Below are positions 1 to 8,825 of a stretch of 64,000 nt of DNA, one piece after another; positions within the stretch are counted from its first letter, which is position 1, and the number at the start of each line of letters is the position of its first letter. This DNA comes from Candidatus Thorarchaeota archaeon (GTDB lineage Archaea > Asgardarchaeota > Thorarchaeia > Thorarchaeales > Thorarchaeaceae): contig JAFGAR010000064.1 in NCBI GenBank assembly GCA_016933575.1, positions 116,902 to 180,901 of the forward strand. Reading direction: 5' to 3'. The notes under the pieces were generated by a model that was not told where the DNA came from, searched no databases, and saw only the letters and a program-made list of their open reading frames with translations. A program made the position numbers and the translations under genes.

Positions 1-2
1 GA

Positions 3-701
3 ATTCTCGAAACTGCCATCGACTATTATGGTCAAGGCGATGAGTTACTCCGTCAGTATGCAGCCAATGCGAGTATCCCAATCGTCAGTATGGCTCATGA
101 TAAATTCCACCCATTCCAAGGATTAGCTGATGTGATGGGATACAGACAACATGCTGGCAAGAATCTCAAAAGAAAGAAGATTCTTCAGGTGTGGGGAAAA
201 GGAGCTCTTGTAAGGTCTTGGTGCAGTGTGCAGGAGAGTATCCTCATCAATTCTAGATTAGGAATGGATGTTACGCTTGCTTATCCAAAGGGTTATGATC
301 TTGATCCTCAAGTGATGAAATGGTGCAAAGAGAATGCTGAGGCAGCAGACAGCACATTCGAAATAGTTCATGATTTGGAGGAGGGTTACAAAGATGCGGA
401 TATTGTGTACTCAAGGAACTGGATGACATCGAATTTCTATGATGATATGGCGAAGCATGGTGTTGATGAAGCAAAGAAGAATGAGATAGAGATCGCTGCT
501 AAATATGATGATTGGATCACAACCAAAGATTGGATGTCAAGAACCAATGATGCATTCTTTACGCATTGTGGACCTGTTGACCGGAATGCAGAAGTCACGG
601 ATGAAGTCTGTGATGGACCGCGGTCAATCGTTTATGATGTAGCAGAAGCTCGTCTCCACGTACAAAAGGCTGTAATGGCACTTACAATGGGAAAACAATA
701 A
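3..701 (+). CDS. Ornithine/acetylornithine carbamoyltransferase family protein, 5' end outside window
   Basis: Carbamoyltransferases move the carbamoyl group of carbamoyl phosphate onto an amine such as ornithine. The reading frame is open to the window edge, so the N-terminal carbamoyl-phosphate domain with its STRTR motif is not visible; an internal ATG at 90 is not the true start. Visible are the HPFQGLADVMGY segment (family HPxQ motif, carbamoyl phosphate binding), the second-domain segment SRLGMDVTLAYPKGY, and the C-terminal HCGPVDRNAEVTDEV block followed by GPRSIVYDVAEARLHVQKA. The middle resembles YgeW and acetylornithine carbamoyltransferases. The usual HCLP substrate motif reads HCGP, so the amine substrate cannot be assigned. 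The family is certain, the exact reaction is not. A strong hairpin follows the stop codon. Confidence 0.85.
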   Translation: MLETAIDYYGQGDELLRQYAANASIPIVSMAHDKFHPFQGLADVMGYRQHAGKNLKRKKILQVWGKGALVRSWCSVQESILINSRLGMDVTLAYPKGYDLDPQVMKWCKENAEAADSTFEIVHDLEEGYKDADIVYSRNWMTSNFYDDMAKHGVDEAKKNEIEIAAKYDDWITTKDWMSRTNDAFFTHCGPVDRNAEVTDEVCDGPRSIVYDVAEARLHVQKAVMALTMGKQ

Positions 702-706
702 TTTTT

Positions 707-726
707 GAAAGGGCTTCGGCCCTTTC
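707..726 (+). terminator. Hairpin terminator of the carbamoyltransferase gene
   Basis: A perfect 8-bp stem closed by a TTCG tetraloop (stem 707-714 with 719-726) begins six bases after the stop codon. UUCG loops are exceptionally stable in RNA. The bases after the stem are only moderately T-rich. Confidence 0.7.
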
Positions 727-937
727 TATTAGCCTTTCCAGTTCATTCTACTCAATTCTTTATTCAAACAAATTGTTTAAGCAAGACGTATATATCAGAG
801 CTATATATTATACATTATCGAGCCGGGAGAAATCCAATCGCAACTATTGGATATGTAACTCTGAGAGAGAAGCTACATAGTTCAATTACTAGACTTGGTA
901 TGGGAATGCTCATGTGGGCGCAATCTGCGCTCACACC
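727..937. other. Intergenic stretch between convergent genes
   Basis: About 210 bases with no convincing gene. The reading frame 705-968 has no ribosome-binding site or recognisable product. A short GCGCA/TGCGC inverted repeat near 914-926 may help end the minus-strand ABC ATPase transcript but is weak. Confidence 0.4.
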
Positions 938-2023
938 TTATTCTTCAGATATTTCGCTCCATCGATGACATCTAATCCAGTGGTCTGGTTCAACTTCTCT
1001 ATCTTCTGGCACTTGTTCCTTACAGATATCAATTGCATATTGACAACGTGGATGAAATGGGCAACCTGTTGGTAAACATGCCAAGTCTGGCGGATCGCCA
1101 GGAATCCCTCGAAGGCGTGGTCTTTTGCCTGCTTTCATTTGCATCATTGCTATCGTTGGAAATGATGACATCAATCCCATGGTGTATGGATGTCGAGGAT
1201 TGTGAAACATCTGAACTGCAGGTCCCGACTCTAGAATCTTTCCGCCATACATTACAGCTACGCGATCTGCTAGTTCTGCAATGACTCCTGCATCATGACT
1301 GATTAAGAGAAGAGAAACGTCGAACTCTTCTTTTATCATTCTCAGAACGTTCAGTATCTGTCGCTGCATTGTGACATCTAAGGCTGAAGTTGGTTCATCT
1401 GCTATCACCATGTATGGTCCAGCTATCAGTGCCATAGCTATCAGAATTCGTTGGCTCTCTCCACCACTGAAGCAGCCTGGATCTAAGACAAACCTGATTC
1501 CTGCATCAGCAAGTTGAACGATTCCAAGATATTCAAGAACTTTCTTTTTGAGTTCGATAAGCCGTATGTCTTCCTCATGGACTTCTATTGGCTCTGCAGT
1601 CTGATGACCTATGCTATGTTGTGGATTCAATGCATGTCCAAGTCCTTGAGGTATCATACTTATTTCCCTACCACGAATCTTGACGAGTTCCTCTTGTGGA
1701 AGTCTTGTTAGTTCTTTTCCCCTGAATGTTATTTTACCACGAATCCCCGGTCTATCAATCTCCCCATCAAGACCCTTATCGAATGCTTTTCTGAGATTTG
1801 GATCATTTGAAGCACCAGCTGCAAATCTAGCAACTTTTTCAAAAAGTCCAATGATTGAAAGTGCCATACTAGTCTTTCCCGATCCACTCTCTCCTAAAAG
1901 ACCCAGGCACTCGCCTTCCTTGACTGTCAATGATACATCATCTACAGCCCGAATAAGGCCTTTATTCGATGGATAGTATGCCTTCAGATTTTCAATGATG
2001 AGTATCGGATCACCCTTAGTCAT
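938..2023 (-). CDS. Orphan Opp/Dpp-type ABC transporter ATP-binding protein
   Basis: A 361-residue nucleotide-binding subunit of the oligopeptide/nickel importer type. It has Walker A GESGSGKTS (44-52), Q-loop Q126, signature FSGGESQ (184-190), Walker B MVIADEP (204-210) and H-loop His242, so it should hydrolyse ATP. The C-terminus has the oligopeptide-type extension with GCPFHPRC and a late Cys, seen in OppD/OppF. Between Walker A and the Q-loop lies an insert of about 30 residues (roughly 61-92) that is also present in the paralog at 6060-7184 but not in the four operon ATPases of this window. No permease or binding protein is adjacent; the divergent neighbour is an acyltransferase-3 protein. 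The transported substrate is unknown. Confidence 0.9.
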   Translation of the reverse strand: MTKGDPILIIENLKAYYPSNKGLIRAVDDVSLTVKEGECLGLLGESGSGKTSMALSIIGLFEKVARFAAGASNDPNLRKAFDKGLDGEIDRPGIRGKITFRGKELTRLPQEELVKIRGREISMIPQGLGHALNPQHSIGHQTAEPIEVHEEDIRLIELKKKVLEYLGIVQLADAGIRFVLDPGCFSGGESQRILIAMALIAGPYMVIADEPTSALDVTMQRQILNVLRMIKEEFDVSLLLISHDAGVIAELADRVAVMYGGKILESGPAVQMFHNPRHPYTMGLMSSFPTIAMMQMKAGKRPRLRGIPGDPPDLACLPTGCPFHPRCQYAIDICKEQVPEDREVEPDHWIRCHRWSEISEE

Positions 2024-2250
2024 TAAAGCACCAGTGGCGGCGGTGGTTTTTCAGTTAATAAACAGTATCAAAGGAGCATTATAGGGATACCTTACAGATA
2101 TTCTTAAACGGTGTTCTGTTTGACTAAGAAATAACGTAAAGACATCTCCTATGTCGGAGTAGGTCATACAACCTATCCTATTAGATTAATCCACGAACGC
2201 CTTGATGAAGGCTCTAATTGACAAGGAGTTGTAATCGAGGCGTTTTAACC

Positions 2251-3387
2251 ATGGCACAAAATCGAGTATCTTGGGTTGATATTGCTAAAGCATTAGCTTT
2301 GATACTTGTTATTGCTGTTCATTCTATACCTCGAAATTTCTATTCTAGCATATTAACTGGTTTTGTAATGCCAGCATTCTTCATTCTTTATGGTGTCACT
2401 CATAATGCAGACAAACACCGTGAGAATCTCACCGGTTATATTTACAACAGATTCCGTTCATTGATGATACCCTATGTTATTCTTTCCTTTGTCATGATTC
2501 TTATGTATACATTACTTTATCCCCAGATTGATTTTGGATTTACGCCCCTAGATACCTTGTTTTGGTTCTTCTATGGAAATGGTCCAATGGGTCGAATTTC
2601 TCACCTCTGGTTTCTCAGAACCATGTTTTTTGCTATCATTCTATTCTCTTTAGTTGACAAGTATCTTAACAATAAGCCTGAAATTTTGCGTTTCCCATTG
2701 ATATTGGGTCTACCAGCAATTGGTGTATTTCTCAAGACTGCAACAGGGGTTGAACTAGTACCTTGGGGACTGGATGCTGTACTGATCTCGCTATCCTTCA
2801 TTATGATTGGTAATGAAATTCGCAAATTCGCTCATACATCGCCATGGACAGTAGATCCCATATTTGATGGGATTACAGTATTTCTGTCTCTGATTTTCTT
2901 CCTACTTCTCTCGATATCCAATGGATTTGTCAATATTGGTGAGAGTCTCTATGGTTTGTCGATATACACCTATTTACTGACGGGACTTCTTGGAACTTAT
3001 TGTTTAGGAATCATCTCATATCATCTGAGTAATCGAAGTTCTTTGCTTACAAAAGTTGCTCAAAGATGGAATCGATTTGGACAAGAGATTTACGAGCTTC
3101 ATCCTCTCATAATAGAAGCTAACTATCAGTTTCTTGGAGGTCTTGTAGTCTTGAATGTTATAACCTACTACCCGGGTATACTCCTCTTTCTTGTCAATTT
3201 CTTTGCTGCTATGGTGGTCACATACTTTGCGTCTTCGAGAATCATATCAAAATCATCAATTCTTCGTCTTGCGTTTCTTGGTTGGAGTAGCACAAAACAT
3301 GTACCTACTAAGATAGAAGAGATTCCAACACAATCCATCTTAGAAGAACGGCAGGAGATTCTTGAAGAAAACGCTATATTAGAGTGA
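2251..3387 (+). CDS. Acyltransferase-3 family integral membrane protein
   Basis: About 378 residues with roughly ten hydrophobic segments. It opens with WVDIAKALALILVIAVHS, matching the family's first helix, in which the conserved His is the proposed catalytic base for acyl transfer to sugars or other surface molecules. The frame can be extended to a TTG at 2218, but the ATG at 2251 places the helix where relatives have it. The C-terminal 45 residues are charged (ETQSILEERQEILEEN type) and probably cytoplasmic. It is divergent from the orphan ABC ATPase at 938-2023, an arrangement echoed by a second ATPase/acyltransferase pair at 6060-8675. The acyl acceptor is not known. Confidence 0.8.
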   Translation: MAQNRVSWVDIAKALALILVIAVHSIPRNFYSSILTGFVMPAFFILYGVTHNADKHRENLTGYIYNRFRSLMIPYVILSFVMILMYTLLYPQIDFGFTPLDTLFWFFYGNGPMGRISHLWFLRTMFFAIILFSLVDKYLNNKPEILRFPLILGLPAIGVFLKTATGVELVPWGLDAVLISLSFIMIGNEIRKFAHTSPWTVDPIFDGITVFLSLIFFLLLSISNGFVNIGESLYGLSIYTYLLTGLLGTYCLGIISYHLSNRSSLLTKVAQRWNRFGQEIYELHPLIIEANYQFLGGLVVLNVITYYPGILLFLVNFFAAMVVTYFASSRIISKSSILRLAFLGWSSTKHVPTKIEEIPTQSILEERQEILEENAILE

Positions 3388-3450
3388 AATGTGCCCTTGC
3401 CAAATTATTATTTAGTGGTTTGATTATCGAAAATGGAGGATTGACGAGGT

Positions 3451-4635
3451 ATGAAATCCGCAGTCTATTTCACTGACCGACAAGCCCGTTCTGACTTCAA
3501 CATGCTTGATAAGATTGAAATTGTTTTCAATAAACTCGGTCTTAAGAAAGCAATCAAAAAGAATTCTAAAGTGATGATCAAGACCCATTTTGGAGCCTGG
3601 GGTAACACGAACTATTTGCGCCCTGCCTATGTTCGTAAGGTTGTAGACTTGGTTAAGGCTCTTGGTGGGAATCCATATGTTGTTGAAACGTGTGGACTTG
3701 GGTATGGATCTGGCGGTGCATACGGAGGTCGAACAACTGCGCCAGAGTATCTCAGTATGGCTGCATTGAATGGATTTACTGAAGGTTCTCTCGGAGCTCC
3801 AATTCTCATGGCTGATGGATACTGGGGCAATGATGTACATCGAGTCAAGATAAAAGGTGAACATGTCAAACATGTTGATGTTGCAGCCGCTGGTTTAGAT
3901 GCTGACGTGATCATAGTTCTGACTCATGCAAAAGGTCATGGTTTGAGTGGTCTTGGAGGAACGATAAAGAACCTGGGAATCGGTCTCGTTGGCAAAAGTG
4001 GAAAGGCTGCCATGCATTTTGATGGTAAGGTTACAATTGATCCAGAGAAATGTCTCGGTCCAGATTGCTCCCTCTGTCTCAAGGTCTGTCCTGTCCGTTG
4101 CATTACAATGGAAGAAAAAGCAGTAATTGACTTGAACGCATGTATCGTATGTGGGCACTGCACTGGTGTCTGTTTACGAGATGCAAAAGCGAAAGCCATC
4201 TCAACAAAATGGCGAACCCCCAAAGATCAAGCAGTCCGATTTGTAGAGAACGCACTTGGTGTGATTGAACTTATCGGGAGGGACCGTTTCTATTATCTCA
4301 ACCTAGCAATAGACATCTCTGATAAATGTGATTGCTGGAATGTTGGAGCTCCGCTACTTGTCCATGATATAGGAATCTTTGGCTCCCGTGACCCTCTCGC
4401 TTTGGACCAAGCTACACTCGATGCGATTAACGAATCCAAACCTAATCTTGAATCTGAGGCTAAAGATGTCCATGAAGGTGATTGTATCTTTGCTATTGCT
4501 CATAATCAGAAAGATCCAAAGACTGGAGAACTACTTGACTTTGCTAAAATCCAACTAGAGCATGCAAAGAAAATGGGACTGGGAAGTCGTGATTATGACC
4601 TTGTGACTCTCACTAAGAAACCTCCGAAAAGGTAG
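3451..4635 (+). CDS. DUF362 domain protein with two 4Fe-4S ferredoxin motifs
   Basis: 394 residues. The N-terminal two thirds match DUF362 (segments KTHFGAWGNTNYLRP, VETCGLGYGSGGAYGG, THAKGHGLSGLGGTIKNLG). A dicluster ferredoxin insertion follows: Cys201, 206, 209 and 213 form the first site and Cys231, 234, 237 and 241 the second, each able to hold a 4Fe-4S cluster. The C-terminal part resumes DUF362 (GIFGSRDPLALDQATLDAIN). The family is widespread in archaea and anaerobic bacteria and is thought to be a redox protein, but its reaction is unknown. Start: an ATG right after GGAGGATTGACGAGGT, a clear ribosome-binding region. The gene stands alone between the acyltransferase gene and a DinB-like gene on the same strand. 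Confidence 0.9.
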   Translation: MKSAVYFTDRQARSDFNMLDKIEIVFNKLGLKKAIKKNSKVMIKTHFGAWGNTNYLRPAYVRKVVDLVKALGGNPYVVETCGLGYGSGGAYGGRTTAPEYLSMAALNGFTEGSLGAPILMADGYWGNDVHRVKIKGEHVKHVDVAAAGLDADVIIVLTHAKGHGLSGLGGTIKNLGIGLVGKSGKAAMHFDGKVTIDPEKCLGPDCSLCLKVCPVRCITMEEKAVIDLNACIVCGHCTGVCLRDAKAKAISTKWRTPKDQAVRFVENALGVIELIGRDRFYYLNLAIDISDKCDCWNVGAPLLVHDIGIFGSRDPLALDQATLDAINESKPNLESEAKDVHEGDCIFAIAHNQKDPKTGELLDFAKIQLEHAKKMGLGSRDYDLVTLTKKPPKR

Positions 4636-4692
4636 AGCTAGTATGAGACTTCACTGTGAAGATTAATATCTAAGACTATATCGTTGCGTAGC

Positions 4693-5217
4693 ATGACAAA
4701 TCAGTCGTTTAGAGAGGAACTCATCCAAGCTCATTTAAAGATGAGAGCACATCTATATCGCATTATAGAAGGATTGACACAGGAGATACTTCTGAAAGAG
4801 ATTTCAGACGAAGCCAGCTATCCCCATATGTTATCACTCATCTGGCATATCGGTGGTGCGGAGACCTACTGGTTTCACCGAGCAGGTCATGACATTGGAC
4901 CAAAATTTCAGATTGAGAAGTATGAAGATATTCAGAAGAATCTTCATGCAAATACTGAAGGTATCAGGCGAGTTGTTAGAGGGTGCGATGATGACCAGAT
5001 ACAAATCATCTCTCCAACAGAAGATGGTGGACCCAGTGTAGCTTGGTGTGTTTTGAGAACCTACCAACATGGTCTGTATCATACTGCTCAGATCTCTAAG
5101 ATTCGCCATATAATTGAAGAAATACCTCCATTGCGCACTGATGAAGACACTTGGAGTACTGGAGTAGATGCAGTCATTGAAATAATAAAGAAGTTCTCTC
5201 CTGCACCTCGCGAATAA
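4693..5217 (+). CDS. DinB-like four-helix metalloenzyme family protein
   Basis: 174 residues from the ATG at 4693; a TTG at 4684 would add three residues. It fits the DinB/YfiT-like four-helix-bundle superfamily: a helix ending IWHIGGAETYW with His52, and a later helix QHGLYHTAQI with His126 and His130. These three histidines are the expected divalent-metal site. Members are often thiol-dependent transferases or hydrolases and some are DNA-damage induced; none of these roles can be read from the sequence. Its stop is 15 bases from the convergent stop of the next minus-strand gene. Confidence 0.75.
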   Translation: MTNQSFREELIQAHLKMRAHLYRIIEGLTQEILLKEISDEASYPHMLSLIWHIGGAETYWFHRAGHDIGPKFQIEKYEDIQKNLHANTEGIRRVVRGCDDDQIQIISPTEDGGPSVAWCVLRTYQHGLYHTAQISKIRHIIEEIPPLRTDEDTWSTGVDAVIEIIKKFSPAPRE

Positions 5218-5232
5218 TAGTTACACAGATTC

Positions 5233-5610
5233 CTAAGATTCATACTTTTTGATTTTTTTACGCAAAGTATAGGATCGGTACGTTCTGATTGGTGCCCAAA
5301 TAGTTAGTGGAGCAATCATGATGATTAGAATGAATGCCATCCAAAATCCATTCTGATAGATTGGATTCATGTAGAACAGCACCAAGAACGGAAGTAGTGT
5401 TGTTGAAAAAATTACAAAAAAGATTGAACTAACCAGAAAATCGTTAAAATGTGCAGCATCGTAACATCCACTTGAGCACCACATTCCCCTTCGAAATATA
5501 TCGTTTTTCCAATCTTCCCCCTCAAGAGATCCACACCATCTGCACCTTACTGCTTTCTTTGGGTCCACTGTGACCAACAAACTGACCCTCCTTTGAACGA
5601 TTAGTGGCAA
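5233..5610 (-). CDS. Small membrane protein with N-terminal zinc-finger-like cysteines
   Basis: 125 residues, not recognised. Cys23 and Cys26 (CRWC) plus Cys45 and Cys49 (CSSGC) form a CxxC-x18-CxxxC set that could bind zinc. Two hydrophobic helices follow (about 58-80 and 88-108) and a lysine-rich tail ends the protein (RKKIKKYES). This predicts a zinc-finger domain and a cytoplasmic basic tail on the same side of the membrane. Several similar small Cys-plus-membrane proteins occur in the window (11889-12251 in particular), though with different order. Confidence 0.65.
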   Translation of the reverse strand: MPLIVQRRVSLLVTVDPKKAVRCRWCGSLEGEDWKNDIFRRGMWCSSGCYDAAHFNDFLVSSIFFVIFSTTLLPFLVLFYMNPIYQNGFWMAFILIIMIAPLTIWAPIRTYRSYTLRKKIKKYES

Positions 5611-5703
5611 TAACCGAAGAGATGGAATCCAACAACTCGTATGAATGAAGATTTTTGAACTTTGTTAGTGTTCATTGTATCTATTCAAATCAGCGAGAGT
5701 TAC

Positions 5704-5985
5704 TCATCCAGAAGCCTTCTTTATTCCGTTCCATGTGTATTTTGCTGCAAAACATCCTATACACATACACACCAACGAGATGAGTGCAAGTGTGGCAGTC
5801 CATGCAAAACTAGAGTATGCACCAAATGTAATCGCCATTAGAAAAAGAATGGGTCCATTGATACAAGTGCAAATTGTCACACAACAACTCAAAGCTAATG
5901 TCAACAGGGTTCCAAAACTATCATCCTTTGGACCTGGGCTTGGTGGTGGTGGAGACTTGGGAATTTCAATTTCAGCCAAAACCAT
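5704..5985 (-). CDS. Small two-helix membrane protein, proline-rich N-terminus
   Basis: About 93 residues and not recognised. It starts MVLAEIEIPKSPPPPSPGPK and then has two hydrophobic segments, the first rich in Cys (LALSCCVTICTCINGP), the second containing CMCIGCF. The ATG at 5985 is preferred over one at 6018 because GGAGGGG lies immediately upstream and an AT-rich TATA-like element (6024-6031) would place transcription start near 6003, inside the longer version. Function unknown. Confidence 0.6.
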   Translation of the reverse strand: MVLAEIEIPKSPPPPSPGPKDDSFGTLLTLALSCCVTICTCINGPILFLMAITFGAYSSFAWTATLALISLVCMCIGCFAAKYTWNGIKKASG

Positions 5986-6059
5986 ACCCCTCCAATATCG
6001 GTGACTTTCAATCCGCAAATCTAGATTTAAATTCTTAGGGTTTTTGTACAGATTTTATC

Positions 6060-7184
6060 CTACCATTTTGGCAGTTCTTCATATCTATGGCACATCACAA
6101 AATGCCCATCCTCAACCTCTCGGTATTCAGGTTTCTTCTCACGACAGACATCCTGAGCGAACTCGCATCTATCTTTGAATGGACATCCAATGATGATTTC
6201 AGCAAGATCTGGAGGTTTCCCGGGAATCCCTCTGATCCTTAATCCCTTTTCCTTTACCTTTCTGATGACCTCCATGGAGGGATTACTCATAATGAAAGCC
6301 CTTGTAAATGGATGCCCCGGTGATGTCATGATAGTTGCAGTACTACCAAACTCAACGATGTGTCCTGCTGTCATTACCGCGACCTTATCGCATGTCTGAG
6401 ATATTGTGCCCTGATTATTGCTTATCATTAGCATTGACAAGTCCATTTCTTCTCTAGCTATTTGGATGGCTTCAAGAATTCGCAACTGAATAGCCATATC
6501 TACTGCAGTAGTAGGTTCGTCTGCGATGAATAGAGCTGGATCTGGGACCAGAGCCATAGCAATTAGTACTCGCTGATCTTCACCTACACTGAATTGACGT
6601 GGTTTCATACCTTTTCGAATATCAACATCTCCCAACTCAATGAGGTCAAGAGTTTGAAGTACTTTCTTCATGACACGAATCTCATTCAGTGTATTATCTT
6701 CATCATGAGCATAGAGACTCTCCGCAGTCTGCTCCTCAATAGTAGAATACGGATTCAGTGATTTAGTTGATCCCTGCGGCACGTAGGTGATCTCAGCACC
6801 TCTTATCTCTCTATACTCCTTTTCATCAAGAGTAAGCAGATCCTTCCCTTTGAACCAGATGTGCCCCTCCACTCCTGGAAGGTCTTCGCCTATATCCTTC
6901 GAGGTAAGCCCTTTTTTGTTTGCCTCATCTCGTAGTTTCCATAGCCGTTTGTTCTCTTCATTTGCAGCAGTTGAGGCGAAGTATCGTGAGAGATTATCAA
7001 AGATGCCTAGAATTGCGAGAGCAACAGTTGTCTTGCCTGCTCCTGACTCTCCGAAAAGACCAACTGATTCTCCCTTTCGAACTTCAAAACTGATATCATT
7101 CACTGCTCGAATGAGACCCTTCTTTGATGTATAGAATGCCTTGAGTCCTTCAACTTTGAGTACTACATCATCATCAACGGTCAT
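6060..7184 (-). CDS. Orphan Opp-type ABC ATPase with degenerate signature and H-loop
   Basis: 374 residues, paralogous to the ATPase at 938-2023 and sharing its insert after Walker A, here longer (about 62-104). Walker A GESGAGKTT (45-53) and Walker B LFIADEP (219-224) are intact. The ABC signature, FSGGESQ in the paralog, reads FSVGEDQ (198-204), and the H-loop reads ISNNQG, so the switch histidine is Asn256. In ABC ATPases these changes usually weaken or abolish hydrolysis at one site, so this subunit may work as the inactive partner of a heterodimer. The C-terminal GCPFKDRC extension is kept. The acyltransferase gene 7242-8675 lies 57 bases upstream on the same strand, probably in one transcript. 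No permease is nearby. Confidence 0.88.
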   Translation of the reverse strand: MTVDDDVVLKVEGLKAFYTSKKGLIRAVNDISFEVRKGESVGLFGESGAGKTTVALAILGIFDNLSRYFASTAANEENKRLWKLRDEANKKGLTSKDIGEDLPGVEGHIWFKGKDLLTLDEKEYREIRGAEITYVPQGSTKSLNPYSTIEEQTAESLYAHDEDNTLNEIRVMKKVLQTLDLIELGDVDIRKGMKPRQFSVGEDQRVLIAMALVPDPALFIADEPTTAVDMAIQLRILEAIQIAREEMDLSMLMISNNQGTISQTCDKVAVMTAGHIVEFGSTATIMTSPGHPFTRAFIMSNPSMEVIRKVKEKGLRIRGIPGKPPDLAEIIIGCPFKDRCEFAQDVCREKKPEYREVEDGHFVMCHRYEELPKW

Positions 7185-7241
7185 AATTTTTCAATAGAGG
7201 TTTCATTGAAATACTCTATGGCTAGCGCATCAATGCTACTT

Positions 7242-8675
7242 TCAAATTGGTATTTCATCATCATCAATTGTGAAGGCCTTGTAAATGAAAGCCATACAGA
7301 GACCTATGAAAAAGATGATGATCATTATGTTTATCATCACTCCAGGTCCTGTCACATCATTTAGAATAAAGTACGGTTGGTTGATTCCCCATTGGGTCAA
7401 ACCTGTAAGGAAACTGACAATCTCGATAGATGCCATCATAACTATCATGGACATTACTGAACCGAATAGACAGACCACTCTCTTAGTCCATACATGTTTG
7501 TACCAAGGCTTTCCTTTCAATCCCACTCGTTTCTCAGCTTCATACCAAAGTATTCCCCCTGTAAAGGAAACTGTCAAGTTCAAGAGATAGAACGGTATAT
7601 AGTACAGTACATTAGGAAACCCAAATTCAATTGCAAAATTCGGAATTTCATGATAGTAGACTGCTTCATGCGATGCTGCCCAATACACAAGAGACATCCA
7701 AAAAATCTGAAATAGAAGGATATGATATGAGGCTCTACCGACCCTCTGAACAAACCTCTGTACAGAACTTGTTGCTTTTTGCGGAATAGACATCATGGCC
7801 GCGAGAAAGAGTAACGCTGCATAGCCATAGAATAAGAGGGTATAATCGCCTCGAAAGATTACATCGATGAGTGAGAATGAGTCACCAACTATTCCTGGAA
7901 TTGACGAAAAGAAATGAGTCGTATAATCAGTCATGAATATCAGAGAGATTGGTACGTAGATACCCATGAACCAATTCCGCTTGTCAAACAGATTATACCC
8001 TTTCGAGAACCAGAGTCCCAAACCTATTGCAGGCAAAAAGAATAGAACAATTTGACGTATGATCGATACAAGAAATCCTTCAAGTTGACTCTCGAAAGGA
8101 AGCGGGAAAACAAAATGCATCAATAATTGTAGACTCAGCTCACTCAAAAAGCATAGAATTATGGTAATCTTGGGATATTTTGTGAATGACCAATAGACTA
8201 GTGGGAATACTAGAATCGAGCTGAATAGAAGAAAGATGAACCAGTTTCCAGGCCCCCAGAACGGAAGATATAGCAGGAGTAAAAATACACTGGTGTCTAG
8301 ATATCCGAAATATAATCCGATAAGAATTGATGCCATATATAGAATAAGGAATGGAAAGACATAACGTACAATCTTGCGTTTGAAATATTCTTTTGTGTAG
8401 AGGTCTTTTAGGTCTGGAGAAGCAGTGTATTTGAATGAATACGCCATATTAAATCCCATTACTATAAGAAAGAATGGTATGGACAATCTCTCCCAGAAGA
8501 GACTACCAAGATATCCTTTGATCTCCCAAGTCAAGCTATGGTCCATTACGACAAAGGCAATAGCAACAGCTTTGAGAACATCAAGCTGAAAATAGTACGG
8601 TCTCTTACCACCATCTTCTTGTTCTCGTTCTTCTTCTATTTCTTCTGGCGATGTTTTCTCGTAAATCTCTGCCAA
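7242..8675 (-). CDS. Acyltransferase-3 family integral membrane protein
   Basis: 477 residues with about eleven membrane helices. The charged N-terminal tail (EEIEEEREQEDGGKRP) is followed by YYFQLDVLKAVAIAFVVMDHS, the family's first helix with its conserved acidic-His pair, and then SIPFFLIVMGFNMAYSF. It probably acylates a surface glycan or lipid. It is only distantly similar to the acyltransferase-3 at 2251-3387 and is longer. It lies directly upstream of the degenerate ABC ATPase, so the two could be co-transcribed; this repeats the ATPase/acyltransferase pairing seen 5 kb away. Confidence 0.8.
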   Translation of the reverse strand: MAEIYEKTSPEEIEEEREQEDGGKRPYYFQLDVLKAVAIAFVVMDHSLTWEIKGYLGSLFWERLSIPFFLIVMGFNMAYSFKYTASPDLKDLYTKEYFKRKIVRYVFPFLILYMASILIGLYFGYLDTSVFLLLLYLPFWGPGNWFIFLLFSSILVFPLVYWSFTKYPKITIILCFLSELSLQLLMHFVFPLPFESQLEGFLVSIIRQIVLFFLPAIGLGLWFSKGYNLFDKRNWFMGIYVPISLIFMTDYTTHFFSSIPGIVGDSFSLIDVIFRGDYTLLFYGYAALLFLAAMMSIPQKATSSVQRFVQRVGRASYHILLFQIFWMSLVYWAASHEAVYYHEIPNFAIEFGFPNVLYYIPFYLLNLTVSFTGGILWYEAEKRVGLKGKPWYKHVWTKRVVCLFGSVMSMIVMMASIEIVSFLTGLTQWGINQPYFILNDVTGPGVMINIMIIIFFIGLCMAFIYKAFTIDDDEIPI

Positions 8676-8825
8676 TGTCTTTCAATCGCGTAATGTCAAG
8701 TGAACCAAATATACCAATTGACCCGAGCATTCGATGACCAATGTATTGCAGATGATGTTACATGTCCGGCACATCCTTAAGGCAGATGTAACGGTTTCAA
8801 AGGCTAATATCTGAGGTTCCACCAC

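Noticed and set aside
705..968. Plus-strand frame of 87 codons after the carbamoyltransferase
   Set aside because: Starts inside the terminator hairpin, no ribosome-binding site, no recognisable product, and overlaps the ABC ATPase end.
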